A stretch of DNA of 64,000 nucleotides from Omphiscola glabra (taxonomy: Eukaryota; Mollusca; Gastropoda; Lymnaeidae). Both the position numbers and the translations under genes were made by a program. The stretch lies in assembly GCA_964017045.1 (NCBI GenBank), contig OZ024808.1:26009896-26073895 (forward strand), in the 5' to 3' direction. The notes below the pieces were generated by a model. That model was not told where the DNA came from, did not search any database, and saw only the letters and a list, made by a program, of their open reading frames with translations. This document shows positions 1-12,421 of the stretch, one piece after another. Every line of letters begins with the position of its first letter. Within the stretch, counting starts at the first letter, position 1.

Positions 1-275
1 GACAGACAGTGACATGAGACAGGTGTTGAGTGGTGAGACATCATGATTGTGACAGACAGTGACATGAGTCAGGTGTCGAGTTGTGTGACATCATGATAGG
101 GACAGACAGTGACATGAGAGAGGTGTCGAGTTGTGTGACATCATGATAGGGACAGACAGTGACATGAGAGAGGTGTCGAGTTGTGTGACATCATGATTGT
201 GACAGACACTGACATGAGAGAGGTGTCGAGTTGTGTGACATCATGATTGTGTCATACAGTCACATGAACAAGGAC
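1..275. repeat. 50-bp minisatellite at left window edge
   Basis: Five aligned copies (1-250) of a unit starting GACAGACAGTGACATGAG and ending ACATCATGATTGT, plus a decayed partial. It may extend left of the window. Confidence 0.95.
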
Positions 276-1055
276 ATCAGATGAACGTCTCGGACAGTTT
301 CCTACGTAAAAACAAGTTTCAATTTCTTTGATGAGACTCAAGTTTTAGTCGCCCCCCCCACACCTAAAGACACTCTCACAAAGACACAGCCACACTAACA
401 CGACACACTTTCCCGTATAACACAGCTTTGAGTCTCGTGGAGACACACATCTCTAAGGCCAGGGTTGGTCGTTGATGTCCTTAACAACGTGATTCGATCA
501 ACAGCGGGCTGTTTACTTTATCTCTGCTGTGATCGTGTGTCTTCAAAACATCGTCAGCAGCGATCTCCCCCGAACGGACGGCCAAACCGACCCGGCCGTC
601 CAAATCAATGGCAGAGCCCGAGCAGGACAGACCAATCCATGATGCACTCGGATGGCACAATCTCCGAGGACACGGCGAGGGGCTGGGATTGCTGGATCTC
701 TGGTTTTGATGACGAGGGACACGAGAAATCGTGGCAAGGAGTAATGAAATCATGCCCCCCAGCCACATTAAGACGAGGTCGAGTTACCGCGTATGGTAAC
801 AGGACGAGTAGTTAACTCAAATCTCACTAGTGAAAACATGATCGAGGTAACAGTTATAGGAAAAGTAGTTTCACTCAATGCTCACTAGTGAAAACATGAC
901 CCAGCCGTTTCTTTTTTTTTGCCCTTTCAGTTTTCACTAGACAAAACTCGCCCCCCCCCCCCTTTCAATTCTCACTAGAGATTGCCAAAAAGATATTCAT
1001 AAAGAATCGTAACATACTGTTTTCGAGTGCTGAAAACAGGATTGACGTATCAGGG
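276..1055. other. No gene recognised
   Basis: Mostly unique sequence with a C-run near 950-962 and two similar CACTAGTGAAAACATGA segments near 826-900. The 116-residue open frame at 465-815 shows no family signature and has no supporting splice context. Confidence 0.5.
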
Positions 1056-1252
1056 CAACGGTTCTCAACCTGTGGGTCGTGACCCCTTTGGTGGTCACAC
1101 GACCCTTTCACAGGGGTCGCCTAAGACCATCTGAAAACACAAATACTCTACTGTTTTAGAATATCAACGAAAATAATTTTGTAGTTGTGGGTCGCCACAA
1201 CGTGAGGACCTGTAATGAAGGGTCGCGGCATTAGAAAGGTTGAGAACTACTC
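1056..1252. mobile_element. SPIN-like hAT MITE, copy 1
   Basis: The ends CAACGGTTCTCAACC and GGTTGAGAACTACTC are imperfect inverted repeats. The interior has GGGTCG..., CGCCTAAGACCATC and GGGTCGCCACAAC blocks shared with five other copies here. It is flanked by TATCAGGG / TATTAGGG (7 of 8). Non-coding. Confidence 0.88.
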
Positions 1253-1292
1253 TATTAGGGACAAGCAGATTTTTTCAGAGTTAAAAGATTTA

Positions 1293-1293
<1 letters not shown>

Positions 1294-1328
<35 letters not shown>
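1294..1328. repeat. (CA)n microsatellite
   Basis: About 17 CA dinucleotides in a row. Confidence 0.95.
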
Positions 1329-1329
<1 letters not shown>

Positions 1330-1510
1330 AGCGAATAACTTCACCGGATCACTTCAAAGGATGACTTCACAGATGAACTAACACCGTGTCTGAAGTTAAC
1401 TAAAAAGTTCTTGCGAGGTTTTCATTCGACTGGAAATTATTTTCAACTTAGTATTTAAATATTTTTTTCTGCGTTCCTCAGCGTAATTCATCAACGTTTT
1501 ACACATTTGA

Positions 1511-2537
1511 CATACGCCCGTGTCTCAAATGTTCATGGACAACGCCCGTGTCTCAAATGTTCATGGACAACGCCCGTGTCTCAAATGTTCATGGACCACA
1601 CCCATGTCTCAAATGTTCATGGACCACCCCCATGTCTCAAATGTTCATGGACCACCCCCATGTCTCAAATGTTCATGGACCACGCCAATGTCTCAAATGT
1701 TCATGGACAACGCTCATATCTCAAATGTTCATGGACCACCCCCATGTCTCAAATGTTCATGGACCACCCCCATGTCTCAAATGTTCGTGGACCACGCCAA
1801 TGTCTCAAATGTTCATGGACCACCCCCATGTCTCAAATGTTCATGGACCACCCCCATGTCTCAAATGTTCGTGGACCACCCCCATGTCTCAAATGTTCAT
1901 GGACAACGCTCATGTCTCAAATGTTCATGGACCACGCCCATGTCTAAAATGTTCATGGACCACCCCCATGTCTCAAATGTTCATGGACAACCCCCATGTC
2001 TCAAATGTTCATGGACCACCCCCATGTCTCAAATGTTCATTGACCACCCCCATGTCTCAAATGTTCATGGACAACCCCCATGTCTCAAATGTTCATGGAC
2101 AACCCCCATGTCTCAAATGTTCATGGACCACCCCCATGTCTCAAATGTTCATGGACCACCCCCATGTCTCAAATGTTCATGGACAACGCTCATGTCTCAA
2201 ATGTTCATGGACAACCCCCATGTCTCAAATGTTCATGGACAACCCCCATGTATCAAATGTTCATGGACAACCCCCATGTCTCAAATGTTCATGGACCACC
2301 CCCATGTCTCAAATGTTCATGGACAACCCCCATGTCTCAAATGTTCATGGACAACCCCCATGTCTCAAATGTTCATGGACAACCCCCATGTATCAAATGT
2401 TCATGGACAACCCCCATGTCTCAAATGTTCATGGACCACCCCCATGTCTCAAATGTTCATGGACAACCCCCATGTCTCAAATGTTCATGGACAACCCCCA
2501 TGTCTCAAATGTTCATGGACAACCCCCATGTCTCAAA
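1511..2537. repeat. 28-bp minisatellite, about 36-37 copies
   Basis: Unit CATGTCTCAAATGTTCATGG plus ACCACCCC, with A/C and G/C variants. Because 3 x 28 = 84, all three plus frames stay open, which makes 346-351 residue open frames with no codon-like constraint. A poly-A run (2563-2587) follows. Confidence 0.97.
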
Positions 2538-2989
2538 ATGTTCAAAAGCAGAGCATTTAAATTAAAAAAAAAAAAAAAAAAAAAAAAGGGACGATACTTA
2601 TAAAAACTAGGAATCATCAAATACATCCTACGATGTCGTGTGACTTAAAACGAGACAAATCAAAATAACATGCTGTCTTCACTTCCAAAGCACGCAAGAT
2701 TGTTAATTTCAATATGGTAATGGGAACCTCTACCGGGGCGGTATTTTTAGTGTGAGGCGCAGGACGGGGTTTTTGGCGCGGGGGGCGCTTAATAGATTTA
2801 ACCCCCGTGGTGGCGGAGGTCATTTAAATAATTGATTGTTTTATTAATCATGGTGAGTTTGATTGAATTTCTGAGCCATATCGACTTGTCCGGTAGAATT
2901 CGAAACGTGAATCAAGGCTACATTTGAAAATGATTGGGTAGACAAATTTGATACACGGAATGAGTTTGTTTTCTTCATCGGATTCAATG

Positions 2990-3252
2990 GCACTGCCGTG
3001 AATTTCAGTTTGTCTGATGACACTACTATGAATGTCAGTTTGTCTGATGACAATGACACCGCCATGAATGTCAATTTGTCTGATGACAATGACACCGCCA
3101 TGAATGTCAATTTGTCTGATGACAATGACACTGCCATGAATGTCAGTTTGTCTGATGACACTGACACTGCCACGAATGTCAGTTTGTCTGATGACAATGA
3201 CACCGCCATGAATGTCAGTTTGTCTGATGATAATGGCACTGCCCTGAATCTC
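2990..3252. repeat. 36-bp minisatellite, about 7 copies
   Basis: Unit GACAATGACACCGCCATGAA plus TGTCAGTTTGTCTGAT. The period is a multiple of three, so both strands show short repetitive open frames. Confidence 0.95.
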
Positions 3253-3372
3253 TCATTTTTGCGATATTAATGACATCGACGAATGACATCAATAAATGAC
3301 AGCCTAAAACCAATTGTATCGCGTGCAGCCTAGATCAAGGGTTGCCAACCCAACTGTCTTCGCAGGTCACGT

Positions 3373-3662
3373 TGATCGTGATTCAACTCTTGGCCACTTT
3401 GATCGTGAGTCAACTCTTGGCCACTTTGATAGTGAGTCAACTCTTGGCCACTTTGATCGTGAGTCAACTCTTGGCCACTCTGATCGTGAGTCAACTCTTG
3501 GCCACTTTGATCGTGAGTCATCTCTTGGCCACTCTGATCGTGAGTCATCTCTTGGCCACTCTGATCGTGAGTCATCTCTTGGCCACTCTGATCGTGAGTC
3601 ATCTCTTGGCCACTTTGATCGTGAGTCATCTCTTGGCCACTTTGATCGTAAGTCAACTCCTC
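3373..3662. repeat. 27-bp minisatellite, about 11 copies
   Basis: Unit GATCGTGAGTCAACTCTTGG plus CCACTTT. Several strands and frames are open for about 110-130 codons for the same period-of-three reason. Confidence 0.95.
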
Positions 3663-3844
3663 GATGGTGACATGATTTTAAGACCAATTAAAAAAAAAAC
3701 ATACAGTGAATCATCATTTTTTTATTCTTAATTGAAATAAATCTCAGGCTGAGACTCATCAGTGCTCGTGCTTCACTACCCACCGTTGCCACTTTCATCA
3801 AGGAAGGCTGGGGGGGGTGGGGGGTGGGGGGAGGGGGGGGAGGG

Positions 3845-4054
3845 GGTGGCGTGGTGGTTTGAGGCGAGTAAATCGAGGAAGTACTCAAAAGTCTCCCGAG
3901 CATAAGCAGGGGCGAGGTTAGAGGAAAAAAAAAGTGGGGGGGGGGGGGGTGGCGTGGTGGTTTGAGGCGAGTAAATCGAGGAAGTACTCAAAAGTCTCCC
4001 GAGCATAAGCAGGGGCGAGGTTAGAGGAAAAAAAAAGTGGGGGGGGGGGGGGGG
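3845..4054. repeat. Two-copy ~104-bp tandem duplication with poly-G junctions
   Basis: Two nearly identical copies from GTGGCGTGGTGGTTTGAGGC to GAGGAAAAAAAAAGTGGGGG. Each ends in a long G-run, so slippage or repair at poly-G is a likely origin. Confidence 0.93.
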
Positions 4055-4416
4055 TCTGAGCAACAGAAGAAAAGCCAATTGAAATTTTATTTCACTTTAC
4101 TAAGCTGTGTTTGTATTCGTCCTTAAGTTTTGGTGGTTCATAAATTTTTGTGTGATAATTCTATTTAAGATTTGAGATTACTAATTTGATTCTAATTATT
4201 AGACAAAATTTCAGTCCAAAAGATTCTTCACCCAACTGGCGCAGACGGTCACATAAGGCGCTGCACCTATAATTATACATTTACTTCTATGCCAAGAATG
4301 AAAATGATCGCTAATTGAATGAGGAAATACGTTTGCTTCGATAGATATTGCGGGTCGAAATATTTAACGTGGCGTGCTCCGTGTGGTCCGTGGGGGTGCA
4401 CACCTAAGGTCTAGAT

Positions 4417-4612
4417 CAGTGGTTCTCAACCTTCCTAATGTCGCGACCCTTTAATACAGTTCTTCATGTTGTGGCGACCCCCAACCACACACTTATTAGC
4501 GTAGCCACTTCATAAGTGTATATTATATGTGTTTTCCGATGGTCTTAGGCGACCCCTGTAAAAAGGTCGTTCGACCCCCAAGGGGTCGCGACCAACAGGT
4601 TGAGAACCACTG
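4417..4612. mobile_element. SPIN-like hAT MITE, copy 2
   Basis: CAGTGGTTCTCAACC ... GGTTGAGAACCACTG, opposite orientation to copy 1. The interior CGACCCTTTAATACAGTT and GTGTTTTCCGATGGTCTTAG match the known SPIN-type consensus as I recall it. Target duplication GTCTAGAT / GTCTCGAT (7 of 8). Confidence 0.92.
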
Positions 4613-4620
4613 GTCTCGAT

Positions 4621-5495
4621 TAATTTTAACCAAGACTCGGACATTGGACAAATTCACACGATTGACCATTTGTACGGGCAGCTATTATTGGAAATACAAT
4701 TTGTCCAGAGTGCGAAAAAAAGGGGGTGGTGTAAAATAAATGGGATTTTACTAATGTACCGGGGAGGGGGGTGCGTTCACTTTTCATCAGAATTATCCAC
4801 AGTTTAGGGCCGTTTCATAAACTTTAAATTAATAAGATGGCGACGATTTAAATGTTTATAATGTTGATCCCCACCACCACACGTCCCTGGATCCGCCGCT
4901 GCTGTCGGTGTTGGACTATGACACAAAGCCAGGACGTCGTCTGGTGGGGTGGGTGGAGGGGGGGGGAGAACCTCTGACAGGACGGGGCTCAGACTACTGT
5001 GAGCTGACGAACAACAGGCCCATTAAAGGGTGGCCTTTTGTGGGGAGGTCGGATGAGGTGGGGGTGCTTAGGGAGGGGAGTACCACCAGGGGACGAGTCT
5101 CTAACAGGAAATATTTATCAGGTCGTTAGTGGATCTTGGAAATCTCAAGACTTAAAAGACTCGATGTGTTTGGGACTTAGCTGGACAACAGGTTTCAGTG
5201 AGAGACCTTAACATTAGCATCGCCGAAGATGTAAATTAAAGATGCTATGTGGTACCACTGTGCGGAATTTCGTGCACCATAGACAACCCCCCCCCACACA
5301 CACACACACCACACAAAAAAAAACAAAGACAACAACAAACAAAATGTGGCTACCTTCAGAGGAAATATGTCTTCGTAATTAGGAACATATTAAATACATG
5401 GGAGGGAAAAGTTCTTCGGAAAAAACATAGACCAAAAAAAACAAGGATGAATATGGATGGCGAATACGATCCCTCCAGGACAGGTATATATAGTC
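4621..5495. other. No gene recognised
   Basis: AT-rich and G-rich unique sequence; a hAT-style end (TCCCTGGATCCGCCGCTG, ending 4901) and a CA/A-rich stretch at 5286-5345 are the only structured parts. Confidence 0.4.
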
Positions 5496-5583
5496 CAGGG
5501 GTACCAAAACTACGGCCCATGGACCGGATCCGGCCCTCGACGTTAGTTCGTCAGGCCCGTGGACGGTACAAGAAATATGCTTG
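5496..5583. mobile_element. Terminal fragment related to the 24308 hAT-like MITE
   Basis: Starts CAGGGGTACCAAAACTACGG and continues with GC-rich CGGATCCGGCCC sequence, resembling the inverted end of the element at 24308-24666. No matching second end was found, so it is likely truncated. Confidence 0.6.
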
Positions 5584-6157
5584 ATAAAGCGTATGGAAAG
5601 AGCGACATTGTGATGAAAAAAAATTAATTAAATATTATGTTTAGAAAAGTAGTAGATCTTCACGCGTGCGGAGACCTCCTAGCTGGTATGGGCCTTAAAT
5701 GTACCCTTTTTTTTCATGATTGATTATTGAAATGTTTGCAAATTCTCTTGATTGGATGCAGCAATCCCAAACCAAACATTGATGATATCTTGAAAGCCAA
5801 GCGTCAATTTCACAAATCTCACTAACCTTTTTTGCAGCTTACTTTGTGTGATTCGGATATGTGCGCACAGGGTCGGATGTAACGTTCTTTTCGCTAATGT
5901 CGTCTTCTTTGATACATGTTTCAGTAAGTAAATATGCTGGTTGTCTTTGTTTTTCGTGCATTGCACGCCACTCACCCATGATCAACATTGAAAACTAAAC
6001 TTAGTTTTTCGTTTTTTTTCCCCCAGAGCTTTCGTTCTGGCTCCCAAGTATTGTACAGAATGATTAGAAAGAATGCCAAGTGACAGAAGAGTGAAGTGGG
6101 TATACACCACCAAAAACCCCAGAAGAAAACGGCTCAAAGGCAGACGTAGACTTAGAT
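5584..6157. other. No gene recognised
   Basis: AT-rich sequence without extended coding signal before SPIN-like copy 3. Confidence 0.5.
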
Positions 6158-6356
6158 CAGCGGTTCTCAACCTGTTGGTCGCGACCCCATTTGGGGGTCG
6201 CACGACCCTTTTCCGAGGGGTCGCCTAAGACCATATGAAAACACATATGCTCTATAGTTATGAAGTATAACCTTAAATAATTTTGTGCCTTGGGGTCGCC
6301 ACAACACGATGAACTGTATGAAAGGGTCACGGCCGTAGGAAGGTTGGGAACCACTG
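6158..6356. mobile_element. SPIN-like hAT MITE, copy 3
   Basis: CAGCGGTTCTCAACC ... GGTTGGGAACCACTG with the shared interior. Flanks ACTTAGAT / ACTTCGAC (6 of 8), suggesting an older insertion. Confidence 0.88.
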
Positions 6357-6515
6357 ACTTCGACGGATGGATGATGTGGAGAGGGATCTGCAGCAGCTGA
6401 GAATCTCACCATGAAAAAGAAAAGCATTAGTTAGATCTGAGTGGAAGTATGTGGTGGGGCAGGCCTATGCCCATCTGGAGCAAAAAAAAAGGGGGGGGGG
6501 CTGAAGTGTCACAGA

Positions 6516-8004
6516 TAGAGACCGACCGAATTTCGGCTTCGGTGCCGAAAGTTGCCATTTGATCACTTTCGGCCCAGAAAAGTTAACTTTCGGTATCAGC
6601 TGAAGCAGAAAAGTTAATTTTCGTTTTAATTTCGGTTTCGGCCGAAATTGATTGAGACTTTCGACCTTTTGGCCAAAAGTGACTGAGTTTTGCGGTCATC
6701 TACCAGAAGTCAGATTGTCTGTCTGTCTCTAGGCTGGCAATCCGATATTCATTTTTGCGAGACATCTAGCTGTCATCGTATGTTATATGACTAATACTCT
6801 GCGAAAACTGCTCACAGCTGCATGATGACCTACTGTCCTTATTTCCAAAAACATTAATTTCAATTAAGCCTAGTCAAATGTAAATAGTTTTGTGGAAGAA
6901 AATTAATGGAATATTTATATCATTTTTGTTTTAATTTTTTGAAAAATAAAATTTGGAATTTAGGTTAATTCAATTCCTTCATTTGTAATATTCATTTTGA
7001 TTTATCATTATCATGCTCATCAGTGTTGTCATAGGAAGAGGTGAATTATATTGAATAATCATAGAAAATTGTCATATTTCCCCTATTATTTTTGTTTTAT
7101 TTAAATAAATTAAAAAAATTAAGGAAACCTAGGCTTTTTCAATTCATTCATTTCTTGAAATTCACCATTATCATGCTCATAAACATTCTTATTGACGAAA
7201 TAACACGCGTGTGCATGTATCACTGGCTTGTATTTTAATTATGTAGTAGGCCTACGGCAGACCTGATTATTTTTATGATTTTGGCGACCAATTTAGATGT
7301 CGAGACCCGTCAGAACAACAATTTTAAGAGACCCGGTTTAAAAATAAAAAAATTATTTCCCCCACCAATTTGGGGGGGGGGGGGGGAAATGGAGGTAGGG
7401 CGTCGAACGAAATAATGACGTCACCAGCACTGTAAGACTAATGTGTTGGCACTAGGCTAAATATTAATACAGCGATATCTTGCTAGCTATTTATGAAAAC
7501 ACAAAGCAATGGTATTTACGAAAACCGCGTAACTTTAGTAACTGATATTTAGGTGACGATTTGCTCTATTAGAGCCACAATAATTATTATAGATATATGT
7601 TCTATGTTGCAATTATAATTATGAAAGCAAAGGGCACTCAGGGGTCTAACTTGCACGAATTTAGCCCCCCCTCTCCCAGTCCAAATGTTCTCTTACCATA
7701 CTACGTAAAAAAAATTTTTAAGAAATTTAAATTACTTTTAAATTAAAATGGTCAAAACCAAAGTATTCATTAATTGGTTATTTATTAATGTTCACGACGA
7801 TCAATGTTGATACTTTCCCCCATCGATGTACGCAGAATGTATGGATGAACGAATTCCAAAATATCTAAAGATTTCGGTTCCGGTTTCGGTTTCGGCCGAC
7901 AGTGTCGTTAAGGTTTTGGTTGCGGTTTCGGTCGAAAGTCAGTTTTAACTTTGGGCTAGTTTCGGTTTCGGCCGAAATCAGCAATCACTTTCGGTTGGTC
8001 TCTA
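6516..8004. mobile_element. 1.49-kb non-autonomous hAT-like element
   Basis: Ends TAGAGACCGACCGAA and TTCGGTTGGTCTCTA are inverted repeats; flanks GTCACAGA / GTCACAGG (7 of 8). Both subterminal regions hold many TTTCGG and GGCCGAAA motifs, the sort of clustered sites hAT transposases bind. The AT-rich interior has no long open frame. A truncated relative lies at 61444-62101. Confidence 0.85.
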
Positions 8005-8170
8005 GTCACAGGGATGGGGGGAGTTAGGGACGATGAGCTACGCTAGCAGTAACATCCCCCCCCCCCAAACTCCCTCGCATTTGGCTGACAACACGTTCCA
8101 ACAACTGAGCCACCAAGCAATCATCACAATGTACACTAGAGTCATAGAATTTACTATTTAGCCTTTTACT

Positions 8171-8650
8171 TAGGCGTAAAATATGACTCTCTTGATACAC
8201 TCTAGGTAAAATAAGACTCTAATGACCTACTCTAAGTAAAATAAGACTCTAATGACATACTCTAAGTGAAATAAGACTCTAATGACATGTTCTAAGTTAA
8301 ATCAGACTCTAATGACATACTCTAAGTAAAGTAAGACTCTATTGACATACTCTAAGTAAAATAAGACTCTATTGACATTCTCTAATTAAAATAAGACTCT
8401 ATTGACATACTCTAAGTAAAATAAAACTCTATTGATACACTCTAGGTAAAATAAGACTTCAATGACCTACTCTAAGTAAAATAAGACTCTATTGACATAC
8501 TCTAAGTAAAATAAGACTCTATTGACATACTCTAAGTAAAATAAGACTCTAATGACATACTCTAAGTAAAATAAGACTCTAATGACATACTCTAAGTAAA
8601 ATAAGACTCTAATGACATACTCTAAGTAAAATAAAACTTTATTGATAAGT
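8171..8650. repeat. 30-bp minisatellite, about 16 copies
   Basis: Unit ATGACATACTCTAAGTAAAA plus TAAGACTCTA, with A/T alternation before GACATAC. Confidence 0.96.
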
Positions 8651-9119
8651 GTAGACTAGACCTGCAGGTCAGGTGTCTCACCCGTGCAACCAAAAATTAA
8701 GTAACTCCCTCTCGACGATCAAGTCTTGGATGGCCAGCACAAAAATATAGTATACCACAGAGCCCTACCCCCTCCCCCGCCCCCATCTTTAGGTCTCTGA
8801 TGCATATCCCCCCGCCCCCCGGGACTAATTTCCCGAGTGTCCCCGCCAGGAAATGCCGAGGCTGCTGAGGACAATTACCGTGACATAAACCGGTGGCGCC
8901 CTCTCGTGGCGTGAGGTAATGGTTGCCAGGGAACGTAATGCGGTTACCAGTTGGCGATGCTCGGTGGCGTTATCTCCCTTCAGATGTTGAAATAATACCT
9001 GAGTGTTCTCCCTTGTCCGCCCATAAACCAATCAGAAATCTTAAAACTGTTTGTTCGTATTTCATCTGATACTTGCGGGCCTAATGTTTTGTGATCGTGT
9101 CTAATGAGTGGGAGTGGTA
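8651..9119. other. No gene recognised
   Basis: Contains C-runs near 8768-8820 and a 68-codon minus-strand open frame (8825-9031) with no family match. Confidence 0.5.
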
Positions 9120-9428
9120 GGAGTCGGGTTGATGGAGTCAGTGCGAGTGAAGGAGTTTGGTTGATGGAATGAGTGGGAGTGGAGAGGTTTGGTTGATGGG
9201 GTGAGTGGGAGTGGAGGGGTTTGGTTGATGGAGTGAGTGGGAGTAGAGGGGTTGGGTTGATGGAGTGAGTGGGAGTAGAGGGGTTGGGTTGATGGAGTGA
9301 GTGGGAGTGGAAGGGTGGGCTTGATGGAGTGAGTGGGAGTGGAAGGGTTGGGTTGATGGAGTTAGTTCGAGTGGAAGAGTTGGGTTGATGGAGTGAGTGG
9401 AAGTGGAGCAGTTGAGTTGACGGAGTCA
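9120..9428. repeat. 32-bp minisatellite, about 9-10 copies
   Basis: Unit GGGTTGATGGAGTGAGTGGG plus AGTGGAGGGGTT, G-rich on the plus strand. Confidence 0.93.
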
Positions 9429-11288
9429 GAGCCGTTAAACGGAGTTATTATTGTGGTACACAATGTTTGCTGTTCATTCCCCTTATTCCTGATTGAAAAC
9501 TCAACCCCCCCCCCCCCCAAAACCCTCTGTCGTCCACCGCTAATTTGTCACCAATGCTTGGACATGATTTAACCAGATGATTTATTGTCTCAGCTGACAA
9601 CATTAGGTGACGTCATTTGACGGGACTGGAGTCGTGAACGGGGATACTAAATCTTAAATTAATTTCCAAAATGGCTGTCCCAGCTTGAACGCTGCACAAA
9701 TTCACTCTAATGTCGTCTCTACTGTCACTATGGGTAATGGACAACAGCTTAAAATATATATATACATATATTATTACGGACTGCTCTTAATCGAGAATTT
9801 TATCTCTTAGTTTTGTCTATTGGCTCGTTTCAAAACAGTCCATAATAAAGGACGATAACAAAGTTTTAAAAACAATACATTTAGAACGATACACAAAGTC
9901 AGGGCTAATTACAATTAATACTTTTTTAATTTGTGAATTTCTATGAATGACAAAAGTAAAAAAATATGATTAAAATTATTACCTTACAGTACAACTGGTA
10001 CCGGTACTGTATGTAAAAATACGATGAGTTCAAGTTGTACAAAGAAAAACTACACATAAAAAAGCACTGTCTAGTATTAAATAATGACACAGCACGTCTC
10101 GTGATAAAGGAAAGGAAAAATCTCTGACCTATTCAATCGGTCAGCCCTTTTATAGGCATTTCCTACTAATGACTCTCGAGCCGTCTAACGCATTGTTTAT
10201 CTTTCCCGTTTTATCCAGATCCTTCTATAAGGTTCTGAATAATTAAGATTTTGTAAACAAGGGGGAAGTTTTGCTAGACGCACCCCAACACGGCCTCGAC
10301 TGTAAGAGGTCATGCATGTGGAATGCGGGTTAAGCGTGCATTAAAATACGTCATCCTTCATAACAATATATATATATATATATAACATATAAAATTAGTG
10401 ATATCTATCAAATAATCTTTTAAAAACGATTGTATGATGACGTCATGTGAAATAATTAACCAGATTTTCGCTCACTGGCGTTAAGGGTTTTAAACAAAGT
10501 TTCACGCAGTGGCGTATGCAATTGGAGGTTAGGTGGTGGGGGGGGGGGGGTAACCTCCTCCTCCTTTGGGGGACCAAAAAGATATTTTTAAAAAGGGAGA
10601 GAATGCTGTTTTTAAAAAAGATTAAAAGGGTTGGCGGGTTGGTGCTTGTTTTCCTCTTCAGTTGTACAACCCTTGTTGGTAGGACTGTATCCAATTAAAC
10701 CATGGCTTATACAGCGTCAGCAAAGATCCATTTATTGATGCTGTACTCCTGCAAACACTACACGATGTTACCAGGCCAGGATTAACGCATTAAGCGATGC
10801 AAGCACGCGGCTCGGGGCACCAGAAGAAACGGTGAACCACCAAAATATAGCGTGCGCATCAAAGTATCAGCACTGAAACGCATGCATCGTGAACGCGTAG
10901 GTGCGTCTGTGAAGGTGCGTTGCTCCAGCTGTCACGTGTTCCCTGTGGTGTTTTAGAAAGTTGTTGTGGTCAGTTGTTGTTCGAAGTGGGTCTCTCTGCG
11001 GAGGAGGGAAAAAAAAAAAAGGTTTCATAGCTGAGAACTATTTTCTATCGTACCCAAGTGTTTAAGTGGCTGTGATGTGTCGGCGGTACATTTCAAAGAG
11101 AGATTTAAGTCGACACCAAGTAACACGGTCGTGGTGTCTAATTCTACACAATGTCCCGATTGTGGAAGTGTATGGTGTCAACGGAAGAGGAAGTCTGGTC
11201 TACTAGAATATGTTTCGATACCGAGACTCAATCACGTTTACGTCAGAATTTACAGACTGCATACAAATTGCACACCGCTTGTCGGAGT
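9429..11288. other. AT-rich intergenic stretch, no gene recognised
   Basis: Long AT-rich unique sequence with short (TA)n runs at about 9753-9770 and 10368-10384, a possible MITE end at 10507, and a G/C-run at 10537-10550. Nothing looks like conserved coding sequence. Confidence 0.5.
10507..10560. mobile_element. Possible hAT-like MITE end with poly-G
   Basis: CAGTGGCGTATGCAATTGG followed by a G13 run and TAACCTCC. It resembles the terminus of the element at 30602. No partner end identified. Confidence 0.35.
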
Positions 11289-11912
11289 TAGATCTGTTAG
11301 CCGTGAGCCATATCCGTGAACTGTGAGCTAGATCTGTGAGTCAGATCTGTGAGCCGTGAGTCTGATCTGTGAGCCGTGAACTAGAAGTGTGAGCCGTGAG
11401 CCAGATCTGTGAGCCGTGAGCCATATCTGTGAGCTGTGAGCCGTGAGCCAGATCTGTGAGTCGTGAATCAGATCTGTGAGCGGTGAGCCATATCTGTGAG
11501 CCGTGAGCCAGATCTGTGAGCCATGAGCAAGATATGTGAGCCATAAGCCAGATCTGTAACCAGATCTGTGAGCTGTAAGCCTGATCTGTGATTCAGATCT
11601 GTGTGCTGTGAGCCAAAGCTGTGAGTCGTGAGTTATATCTGTGAGCCGTGAGTCTGATCCGCGAGCCGTGAGCCATGACTGCGAGCCGCAAGCCATATCT
11701 ATGAGCCGCGAGTCAGACCTGTGAGCCAGATCTGTGAGCCGATAACAAACTCTGTGAGCCGTGAGTCTGATCTGTGAGCCAGATCTTTGAGCCGTGCGCC
11801 GGATCTGTGCGCCGAGAGTCTGATCTGTGAGCCAGATATGTGAGCCGTGAGTCTGATCTGTGAGCCTTGAACCATATCTGTGAGCCGCGAGTCAGACCTG
11901 TGAGCCAGATTG
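11289..11912. repeat. Degenerate ~20-bp repeat
   Basis: Irregular tandem copies of GTGAGCCGTGAGCCAGATCT. More diverged than the other arrays, so probably older. Confidence 0.92.
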
Positions 11913-12299
11913 ATGTACTGTGGATACTTCCTCTTATGGTGCACGTGGATCCTTACATTAAGGTGATGCGTGATTCTTCACAGAAAGTCGCAGTAATTTC
12001 CTAATCGATCAGTCGCCCCTATTCTGTTGGCAGCTCGCCATTTTTAGAACCGTGATCCTTGGTGCAGGCTTTTATTTTTTAAAAACTAATTTTTTAATTA
12101 AATATCTATCCGGAATTTTCGTTCCATTAAAAAAAAAACTCTGTCATCATTTAAGGTCATTGACCTATCAGCAAAACTGTTGCTGAACCACGTGACAACT
12201 TCTTCCTCCTTCGAGAGACCCGTTCTCAACAAAAACTGCCCAATATAGAGTCGTTGTCACTCATATGGTCACGTGACCGCTGGAGCTGTAGTTCTGGCA
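11913..12299. other. No gene recognised
   Basis: Unique AT-rich sequence. Confidence 0.5.
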
Positions 12300-12421
12300 A
12301 CAATTTTAGCACTGATAGTTTTGGCGGGAATTTAGTACTGGTAGTTTTGGCGGGAGTTTTAGTACTGGTAGTTTTGGCGGGAGTTTTAGTACTGGTAGTT
12401 TTTGCGGGAGTTTTAGTATAC
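12300..12421. repeat. 27-bp repeat, 4-5 copies
   Basis: Unit GTACTGGTAGTTTTGGCGGG plus AGTTTTA. Confidence 0.9.

Noticed and set aside
1520..2603. 346- and 351-residue open frames with HVSNVHGPP-type repeats
   Set aside because: They arise from a 28-bp minisatellite open in all three frames; the repeat peptide is the same in each frame, showing no frame-specific constraint.
8825..9031. 68-residue minus-strand frame without internal repeats
   Set aside because: No recognised domain or splice context; chance open frame more likely.
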